From: an uncultured bacterium | Lineage (GTDB): Bacteria > Pseudomonadota > Alphaproteobacteria > CAISDR01 | Reading direction: 5' to 3' | Assembly: GCA_903884125.1 (NCBI GenBank) | Contig: CAISDR010000389.1 | Span: 1-6,672 of the forward strand | DNA length: 6,672 nt | In this document: piece by piece, positions 1 to 4,527 of the stretch | Numbering within the stretch: position 1 is the first letter of the stretch | Layout: each line of letters opens with the position of its first letter | The notes under the pieces: model-generated | What the model was told of the DNA's origin: nothing | Databases searched by the model: none | What the model saw: the letters and a program-made list of their open reading frames with translations, nothing else | Position numbers and translations under genes: made by a program

Positions 1-1
1 C

Positions 2-727
2 CCGATTTATGGGGCACCGGCAGTGTCCGCATGCGACGCCTGGCACCGTCCACACGACTGGTCTGCGGGACACTCGTCTTCGCCACTTGCCTTGTTGCGC
101 CGGTGCCATCACCGCCAGGCATCTGCATCGTTGGCGGCGCTGCAATCGGATGCCCGGCATTATCCCGACAATATCTGGCCACGCACGCGCATGGTTGAAT
201 CTGCAGGCCAATTGTCCGACGAAGAATTGAAACTTGCTGCGTCATATCTGTCTGGCGAAACCTATCGATCTTATATCAAGGTCAAGGAAAGCAGCACTCT
301 CCCCGCCCACAGGGCCGTCGCCCAGATCTATGTGCGGGTTGCTGGTCCTAAAGAGCCATTGGGCCAGCGCATTATCGAGCTGATCGATGATCTTGAACTG
401 TTCGATCGTCGCGACCCTTATATGACCTACGTTGCCTATGTACCTCCCGGCGCTGTGGCCAGAGGGCGAAAGCTTGCTGCCAGTGGTGGCGGGGATTCGG
501 CAAAAATCTGCGCCACCTGCCACGGCGAAGGGCTAAAAGGCGGGGCAAACTTGCCGGGTCCCCCATTGGCGGGGCGATTCCCCACCTATATGTTCCGCCA
601 GCTCTGGGGATTTCAGACCCGAGCCCGGAATGGTGGCCAGGCGGAAATCATGCAGTCGGTTGTTCAGGGGCTGAGCCAGAAGGACATGATCGATCTAGTC
701 AGCTATGCCGCAAGTTTGCAGCCCTAA
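2..727 (+). CDS. Diheme-type cytochrome c family protein, 5' end outside window, first heme motif altered
   Basis: The frame is open to the left edge, so the gene starts upstream; a GTG at 23 would give a protein without the export signal a c-type cytochrome needs. The 241 visible residues form two cytochrome c-like domains. The second has a complete heme site CATCH (bases 509-523), a PPLAGR loop, and a Met in AEIMQSVV placed to be the axial ligand, ending in the usual terminal helix (MIDLVSYAASLQP). The first domain keeps the family layout: a P-L-x-L loop about 12 residues after the heme site, then RMVESAGQLSDEEL with a possible Met ligand. Its heme site, however, reads CDAWH (bases 32-46) instead of CxxCH. 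Such proteins carry electrons in the periplasm or on the outer face of the inner membrane; the partner oxidase or dehydrogenase is not visible. Family is well supported; exact role is unknown. Confidence 0.85.
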   Translation, partial: PIYGAPAVSACDAWHRPHDWSAGHSSSPLALLRRCHHRQASASLAALQSDARHYPDNIWPRTRMVESAGQLSDEELKLAASYLSGETYRSYIKVKESSTLPAHRAVAQIYVRVAGPKEPLGQRIIELIDDLELFDRRDPYMTYVAYVPPGAVARGRKLAASGGGDSAKICATCHGEGLKGGANLPGPPLAGRFPTYMFRQLWGFQTRARNGGQAEIMQSVVQGLSQKDMIDLVSYAASLQP

Positions 728-744
728 GCGCTTTATCCGGCACT

Positions 745-769
745 TTTATGTCAACGCAGTTAACATAAA
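745..769. terminator. Imperfect hairpin between convergent genes, possible terminator
   Basis: Arms TTTATGTCAA and TTAACATAAA pair over 10 positions with one mismatch around a five-base loop, CGCAG. The hairpin lies 17 bases after the cytochrome stop codon and just beyond the 3' end of the convergent tRNA-Lys, where a bidirectional terminator is expected. The stem is AT-rich and no clear T-run follows it on either strand, so the assignment is weak. Confidence 0.3.
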
Positions 770-777
770 TAATACCT

Positions 778-853
778 TGGTGAGCCCGACGCGGTTCGAA
801 CGCGTGACCCTCTGATTAAAAGTCAGATGCTCTACCGGCTGAGCTACGGGCTC
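778..853 (-). tRNA. tRNA-Lys, anticodon UUU
   Basis: Read on the minus strand, this gives a complete 76-nt cloverleaf: acceptor stem GAGCCCG/CGGGCTC, D stem GCTC/GAGC with a GG in the loop, anticodon stem TCTGA/TCAGA around loop CTTTTAA, and T stem ACGCG/CGCGT around TTCGAAC. Discriminator base A is followed by an encoded CCA (778-780). The anticodon (complement of 818-820) is UUU, which reads the lysine codons AAA and AAG. It lies 88 bases downstream of the oxygenase gene on the same strand, so it could be co-transcribed or have its own promoter. Its 5' leader CCTTGG is complementary to the CCA plus trailer, which would extend the acceptor stem in the precursor. Confidence 0.98.
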
Positions 854-866
854 CCAAGGGACCAGC

Positions 867-895
867 CTTTTGGCACAGTGCGGTCAGAGGGTCAA
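867..895 (-). promoter_or_regulatory. Candidate promoter for tRNA-Lys
   Basis: On the minus strand TTGACC (890-895) resembles a -35 box. Seventeen bases further is CAAAAG (867-872), a poor -10 match. The predicted start would leave a leader of only a few bases before the tRNA, which is normal for tRNA genes. A second TTGACC at 906-911 gives an alternative at the same spacing with -10 TCTGAC. This is a pattern match only. Confidence 0.22.
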
Positions 896-908
896 TGCAC
901 CTGATGGT

Positions 909-927
909 CAAAAATCGCGATCTTTTG
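909..927 (-). terminator. Weak AT-rich palindrome after the oxygenase gene, possible terminator
   Basis: CAAAAGATCGCGATTTTTG on the minus strand is a near-perfect palindrome starting 14 bases after the oxygenase stop codon. As RNA it can form AAAGAU/AUUUUU around CGCG, with the T-run in the 3' arm. The stem is short and A/U-rich, so termination may be partial, letting some transcripts run into the tRNA. Confidence 0.27.
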
Positions 928-941
928 AGAATTCAGCCCAA

Positions 942-1628
942 TCACAACGCATCGTGAAAGATCAGCCCCAGGCAATGACGCTGGCCCGAAAGGATTTCGC
1001 TGACCCCGTGGCGCATATTGACGCGATAGGTGCCCCGTGTCCCCTGCACCGGGCGATGGTGGACGGCAAATACGACCGCGTCCCCCTGCCCCAGTGGCAC
1101 AACATGGGGTCGCGACTGTGCCCTTGGTCGCTGTTCGGTCATAACAAAAGCACCGCCCGTGAAATCACGCTGCGGGGCCGAGAGCAGGATCGCCGCCTGT
1201 AACGGGAACACTTCTGACCCATAAAGGTCCTGATGCAGGCAGTTGTAATCTCCCGCGCCATAGCGCAATAAAAGCGGCGTGGGCCGCCTTTGGCCTGCCT
1301 GATGGCACTGGGCCAGATAGGCAGCGTGACGCGCCGGATATTGCGTTGCCTGGCCCTGCCGTTTTGCCCAGTCAGTGGCAATTGGTGCCAGCTTTTCATA
1401 AAGCTCGCTGCGCAGATTTTGGATTGGATCTGGCAGAGGATAGTTGAAATATTTATAGCGCCCGCGACCAAATCCATGGCGAGCCATTATTACCTCTGAT
1501 CGGAACAGATCGGGCTGATCAAACAATTCCGCAAACTGTTCACATTGCGATGCTGAAAGAATTTCAGGGATCACTGTCCATCCCTGATGGTCCAGCGCCA
1601 AAAAGTCCGGTTCGTCAGAATTATTCAT
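942..1628 (-). CDS. 2OG-Fe(II) oxygenase, Oxygenase-NA (DUF2086) family
   Basis: The 228-residue protein belongs to the 2-oxoglutarate and Fe(II)-dependent dioxygenase superfamily, in the uncharacterised DUF2086/COG3826 group. The fold's landmarks are visible: HxD as H132-Q-D134 in LHQDLYGSEVFPLQ; TGGAFVMTEQRPR at about 157-169; and a distal block FAVHHRPVQGTRGTYRVNMR (187-206) that supplies the third iron ligand (H190 or H191) and an arginine to hold 2-oxoglutarate. H132, D134 and the distal His should bind iron. There is no signal peptide, so it is cytoplasmic. The substrate is unknown; hydroxylation of a protein, nucleic acid or small molecule are all possible. The ATG at 1626-1628 follows AGGG about six bases upstream. 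The gene lies 86 bases after queA on the same strand, in the position tgt often takes. Family confidence is high; function is open. Confidence 0.9.
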   Translation of the reverse strand: MNNSDEPDFLALDHQGWTVIPEILSASQCEQFAELFDQPDLFRSEVIMARHGFGRGRYKYFNYPLPDPIQNLRSELYEKLAPIATDWAKRQGQATQYPARHAAYLAQCHQAGQRRPTPLLLRYGAGDYNCLHQDLYGSEVFPLQAAILLSAPQRDFTGGAFVMTEQRPRAQSRPHVVPLGQGDAVVFAVHHRPVQGTRGTYRVNMRHGVSEILSGQRHCLGLIFHDAL

Positions 1629-1714
1629 GAAATGCCCTGGCTGATATGGTGACTTCGCGTGAAATTAATGTGGCGCCGGGATATGAAAAATCCGCTTCTT
1701 GCGCTCAAACAAAT

Positions 1715-2791
1715 CTAATAGGCGCGCGTCCACAATGACCCATCGCCATAGGAAAAAAACCGATAATCACTGGCCAAAGCACGCGCATAGGCTGCCCGCA
1801 TCCGATCATACCCGGCAAAGGCTGCCACCAGCATCAGCAGGGTTGATTTCGGTAAGTGGAAATTTGTCAAAAGCAGATCGGCACTTTGCACCAGATAGCC
1901 GGGTTTGATGAAAATATCCGTTTCACCGGAAAACGGCTGCACCTGACCATTGCGATCAACAGCAGATTCCATCAGTCGCAACGCTGTTGTACCGACGGCG
2001 ACAATACGTCCCCCGCGGGCTTTGGTCTGTGCAATTTTTGATGCCGTTTCGGCTGAAACCTCGCCCCAGTCCGCATGCATTTTATGGGCATCGATATCAT
2101 TTGTTTTTACAGGCAGAAATGTGCCCGCCCCCACATGCAACGTAACTTCGCATTGTTCGACCCCCCTGGCGTCCAGCCGGGTCAGCAGTGATTCGGAAAA
2201 ATGTAATCCTGCCGTTGGCGCTGCCACTGATCCATGGGCTTTGGCATAGACTGTCTGATAATCCACTGTATCCTTATCGCGGACAGGGCGTCGTGCGGCG
2301 ATATACGGCGGCAGTGGCATTTCACCGTTCATTTCCAATGCCTGATCCAGCGTTGTTCCCGAAACATTGAATGTAAAGCGAATGATGCCATCGGGCTGAC
2401 GCTGGATGACGCAGGCTGACAGTGTCTTGCCAAACTGCACGATATCATCAACGGCAAGGCGTTTGGCGGGCTTGACCAGCGCATCAAATGTCGCCGCGTC
2501 AATCCGCTTGATCAAATTGACATGAATGCAAACACCCGATGCCTCGCCAATATTATGGTTGCCGCGTTGCGGTCGGGGGGGGCGGACCCCTTGCAATTGC
2601 GCGCGAATGACGCGTGAATTATTCACCACCAGCAGATCGCCGGACCTTAAAATATCGGCAAGGTCCATGATATATCGATCAGAAAATGCCCCATCAAGAA
2701 CGCATAGCATTTTCGCGCTATCCCTGGGACTGGCTGGCTCCAGTGCGATACGTTCGGGGGCCAGTTCAAAATCAAAATCATCAAGCTTCAT
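1715..2791 (-). CDS. queA: QueA, S-adenosylmethionine:tRNA ribosyltransferase-isomerase
   Basis: QueA transfers and rearranges the ribosyl part of S-adenosylmethionine onto 7-aminomethyl-7-deazaguanine at tRNA position 34, making epoxyqueuosine, the penultimate step to queuosine. The 358 residues span the usual family length and show its signatures in order: GDLLVVNNSRVI (51-62), MPLPPYI (158-164), VAAPTAGLHFSE (189-200), VTLHVGAGTFLPV (216-228), VAVGTTALR (264-272), TNFHLPKSTLLMLVAAFAGY (309-328) and YRFFSYGDGSL at the C-terminus. Two oddities: the conserved VIPAxL reads VIRAQL, and about a dozen extra residues (about 71-83, PPRPQRG and following) lie before the next strand compared with E. 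coli QueA. The ATG start matches the family N-terminus (MKLDDFDFEL) but has no free Shine-Dalgarno; a hairpin ends four bases before it. It follows the ppiB-like gene by 57 bases. tgt is not adjacent. Confidence 0.97.
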   Translation of the reverse strand: MKLDDFDFELAPERIALEPASPRDSAKMLCVLDGAFSDRYIMDLADILRSGDLLVVNNSRVIRAQLQGVRPPRPQRGNHNIGEASGVCIHVNLIKRIDAATFDALVKPAKRLAVDDIVQFGKTLSACVIQRQPDGIIRFTFNVSGTTLDQALEMNGEMPLPPYIAARRPVRDKDTVDYQTVYAKAHGSVAAPTAGLHFSESLLTRLDARGVEQCEVTLHVGAGTFLPVKTNDIDAHKMHADWGEVSAETASKIAQTKARGGRIVAVGTTALRLMESAVDRNGQVQPFSGETDIFIKPGYLVQSADLLLTNFHLPKSTLLMLVAAFAGYDRMRAAYARALASDYRFFSYGDGSLWTRAY

Positions 2792-2795
2792 AATA

Positions 2796-2826
2796 ATTGG
2801 CCCCGTATCATGGATACAGGGCCAAT
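2796..2826 (-). promoter_or_regulatory. Strong hairpin directly upstream of the queA start codon
   Basis: In the minus-strand transcript, ATTGGCCCTGTATC and GATACGGGGCCAAT pair along all 14 positions around loop CAU. One pair is a G·U wobble that would be an A·C mismatch in plus-strand RNA, so the structure favours the queA direction. It begins 22 bases after the ppiB-like stop codon and ends with UAUU before the queA AUG. The only SD-like run, GGGG about nine bases before AUG, is inside the 3' arm. It may control queA translation, act as an attenuator, or protect an mRNA end; it lacks a long U-run. Confidence 0.6.
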
Positions 2827-2848
2827 ATTCGCGCGGTATACGCTTTGC

Positions 2849-3331
2849 CTAGGCAGCGTCTGCCGCAACTTTAAGCGAGACAATCTTATCCGGGTCAGCC
2901 ATCGAACCCGAACGCGGATCGCCCTTCTTGATGGCGTGAACATGTTCCATGCCCGATACCACCTTGCCCCAGACTGTATATTGCCCGTCCAGAAAGCGGG
3001 CATCACCAAAACAGATAAAGAACTGACTGTCAGCACTGTCGGGACTTTGAGCGCGTGCCATCGAGCATACGCCTTCCACATGAGGCTCCTTGCTGAACTC
3101 TGCCTTGAGCTTCTTGCCTGATCCCCCGCTGCCGGTGCCCGTCGGATCACCGGTCTGGGCCATAAATCCGTCGATTACCCGGTGGAATACGATACCGTCG
3201 TAAAACCCTTCGCGGGCCAGTTCCTTGATCCGCGCCACATGATTGGGCGACAGGTCGGGACGCAACGCGATGGTCACGCGACCACCTTTGAGTTCAAGGT
3301 ACAGTGTGTTTTCCAGATCAAGTTCAGACAT
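2849..3331 (-). CDS. ppiB: Cytoplasmic cyclophilin-type peptidyl-prolyl isomerase
   Basis: This 160-residue cyclophilin catalyses cis-trans isomerisation of Xaa-Pro bonds. It lacks a signal peptide (MSELDLENTLYLEL), so it should act in the cytoplasm. Active-site positions are intact: FHRVIDGFMAQTGDP (49-63), with catalytic Arg51, Phe56, Met57 and Gln59; SMARAQSPDSADSQFFI (90-106) with Gln103 and Phe104-Phe105; and FLDGQYTVWGKV (113-124). Phe113 replaces the Trp that human CypA uses for cyclosporin binding, common in bacterial cyclophilins. The ATG follows GGAG at five bases. It is the downstream member of a tandem pair, 36 bases after the secreted paralogue. By hand count about 77 of 121 aligned residues match that paralogue. 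The symbol is by similarity to bacterial PpiB. Confidence 0.95.
   Translation of the reverse strand: MSELDLENTLYLELKGGRVTIALRPDLSPNHVARIKELAREGFYDGIVFHRVIDGFMAQTGDPTGTGSGGSGKKLKAEFSKEPHVEGVCSMARAQSPDSADSQFFICFGDARFLDGQYTVWGKVVSGMEHVHAIKKGDPRSGSMADPDKIVSLKVAADAA
3217..3241 (-). repeat. 25-bp direct repeat, copy in ppiB-like gene
   Basis: This stretch is identical base for base to 3739-3763 in the neighbouring cyclophilin gene and encodes HVARIKELA (residues 31-39) with one extra base. It marks the common origin of the tandem genes and could support recombination between them. Confidence 0.85.
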
Positions 3332-3367
3332 GGCGGCTCCAGGAATTCATTGCGGGCGGATATGACC

Positions 3368-3922
3368 TTATTTTGCGGCTTCTGCAAATCGAATTCGCAG
3401 AATTTTGTCAGGATTTGGGACAATTCCGTTATTTTCACTTGGTCCTTTGTTCAATTTGTCAACAACCTCCATGCCGGAAATCACCTGACCCCAAACTGTA
3501 TAATTATTGTTCAAAGATGGTGCAGCGTCATAGCAGATAAAAAACTGGCTATCCGCACTATTTGGATCAGATGCCCGCGCCATGGATACGGTGCCGCGCA
3601 AATGGGGCGCCGCATTGAACTCTGCGGGAATTCTTTGGCCCGATCCACCGGAACCGGTTCCGGACGGGTCACCGGTCTGAGCCATAAAGCCTTCAATCAC
3701 GCGGTGAAATTTAGACCCATCATAAAATTTGGCCGCGACCAGTTCCTTGATCCGCGCCACATGTTTGGGTGCCAGATCCGGGCGCATTTCAATCCTGAAT
3801 TTTCCTTTGGTCGTCTCAACGACCAGGATATTCGAGACCGCTTCGTCAGCCAGAACAGCCACAGGTGCTGCGGTCAGGGCCATCACCAGCGCACAAAGGC
3901 AAATCATCAGTTTCGGGAACAT
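3368..3922 (-). CDS. ppiA: Secreted (periplasmic) cyclophilin-type peptidyl-prolyl isomerase
   Basis: The 184-residue protein begins with a Sec signal peptide: Lys4, a hydrophobic core LMICLCALVMALTAAPVAV, and a probable cleavage site AVLA|DE after residue 25. The mature cyclophilin should assist folding in the periplasm. Active-site residues are present: FHRVIEGFMAQTGDP (72-86) with Arg74, Phe79, Met80 and Gln82, and SADSQFFI (122-129) with Gln126, Phe127 and Phe128. The loop usually reading FLDG is SLNN (136-139), so the aromatic residue at the CypA Trp121 position is missing; this may change ligand preference but is not in the catalytic core. The start ATG lies five bases after the coaD stop codon, and the last codons of coaD (AAAAAGAGC) supply its SD-like sequence, so translation is probably coupled. 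The symbol is by analogy with exported PpiA. Confidence 0.95.
   Translation of the reverse strand: MFPKLMICLCALVMALTAAPVAVLADEAVSNILVVETTKGKFRIEMRPDLAPKHVARIKELVAAKFYDGSKFHRVIEGFMAQTGDPSGTGSGGSGQRIPAEFNAAPHLRGTVSMARASDPNSADSQFFICYDAAPSLNNNYTVWGQVISGMEVVDKLNKGPSENNGIVPNPDKILRIRFAEAAK
3739..3763 (-). repeat. 25-bp direct repeat, copy in ppiA-like gene
   Basis: Identical to 3217-3241. It encodes HVARIKELV (residues 54-62) with one extra base. The two copies are in the same orientation, 522 bases apart. Confidence 0.85.
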
Positions 3923-3927
3923 GGGGG

Positions 3928-4434
3928 TCAGCTCTTTTTATATTTGGCAATCAGGCGGGTTGCTACATTGGGCGTGGTAAAGGCTGAAATGTCGCCGCCC
4001 AGTCGGGCAATTTCCTTGACCAGTCGTGATGCCACGGCCTGATGACGCACATCGGCCATCAAAAACACTGTTTCAATATCAGGATTTAGCTGGGCATTCA
4101 TGCCGACCATCTGAAATTCATATTCAAAGTCGGATACGGCGCGCAGGCCACGGATGATCATTTGTGCCTTTATGTCCTGGGCAAAATGCATCAGCAGCTT
4201 TTCGAATGGCAAAACTTCGATTGTGGTTTTTACACCCTGGGCCCGCGCAGCTTCGCGGGCTTCGAACTCTACCATTGCGACCCGTTCTTCAAGGGGAAAA
4301 AGCGGTCCCTTGTCACGATTGATGGCGACCCCAATGACCAGATGGTCGACCATTTTTACGGCGCGCCGGATGATATCAATGTGCCCGCGCGTGATCGGAT
4401 CAAACGTGCCCGGATAAAGTGCCACACGCTTCAT
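3928..4434 (-). CDS. coaD: CoaD, phosphopantetheine adenylyltransferase
   Basis: CoaD joins ATP and 4'-phosphopantetheine to give dephospho-CoA and pyrophosphate, the penultimate step of coenzyme A synthesis in the cytoplasm. The 168-residue nucleotidyltransferase has YPGTFDPITRGHIDII (7-22) with the T/HxGH site Thr15-His18, NRDKGPLFPLEERV (39-52) with Lys42, RGLRAVSDFEYE (95-106) with Arg95 and Arg98, and ASRLVKEIARLGGDI (135-149). It is slightly longer than the 159-residue E. coli enzyme. I chose the ATG at 4432-4434 because MKRVALYPGTF is the usual family start; an in-frame GTG at 4447-4449 would add five residues but is itself part of AGGTGA, the best Shine-Dalgarno match (11 bases before the ATG). 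A GGGGG run lies four bases before the ATG. It follows gyrA by 93 bases and precedes ppiA by five. Confidence 0.96.
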   Translation of the reverse strand: MKRVALYPGTFDPITRGHIDIIRRAVKMVDHLVIGVAINRDKGPLFPLEERVAMVEFEAREAARAQGVKTTIEVLPFEKLLMHFAQDIKAQMIIRGLRAVSDFEYEFQMVGMNAQLNPDIETVFLMADVRHQAVASRLVKEIARLGGDISAFTTPNVATRLIAKYKKS

Positions 4435-4455
4435 GACGCCCCCATTCACCTGTTG

Positions 4456-4485
4456 ATTGTACTGCAGCGTCCGTATCGCTTACCA
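4456..4485 (-). promoter_or_regulatory. Candidate promoter for the coaD-ppiA-ppiB-queA operon
   Basis: TACAAT on the minus strand (4456-4461) is a five-of-six match to a -10 box. TGGTAA, 18 bases upstream (4480-4485), is a poor -35. Transcription would start about 15 bases before the coaD ATG, leaving room for the AGGTGA ribosome site. The 93-base gyrA-coaD gap shows no convincing terminator, so read-through from gyrA is also possible. Confidence 0.25.
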
Positions 4486-4527
4486 GTCGGCTTTTCAAAT
4501 ACAATCTAGGGCAGTTTGAACGCCAAG

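Noticed and set aside
31..198. A plus-strand reading that starts MRRLAPSTRLVCGTLVFATCLV and looks like a signal peptide, suggesting a frameshift at the start of the cytochrome gene.
   Set aside because: The frame beginning at base 2 stays open through the whole gene and keeps cytochrome c spacing (heme-site position, P-L-x-L loop, Met) from its first residues. The signal-like peptide is out of frame, ends at a stop near 198, and has no relation to the family.
775..859. The inverted CCTTGG/CCAAGG copies flanking the tRNA as integration-site remnants.
   Set aside because: Attachment-site duplications at tRNA genes are direct repeats of the tRNA 3' end. These are inverted, short, and there is no integrase or foreign DNA nearby.
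2796..2851. A preQ1 riboswitch upstream of queA.
   Set aside because: The leader holds one long simple hairpin. It lacks the short stem, C-rich loop and A-rich tail that form the preQ1-I pseudoknot, and it is too short for the other preQ1 classes.
3182..4042. A long plus-strand open frame of 286 codons.
   Set aside because: It lies antisense across two cyclophilin genes and the end of coaD, all strongly supported by motifs. Its translation has no recognisable domain.
4435..4449. GTG at 4447-4449 as the coaD start.
   Set aside because: It would add five residues absent from the family, and the GTG falls inside the AGGTGA that best serves as ribosome site for the ATG at 4434.
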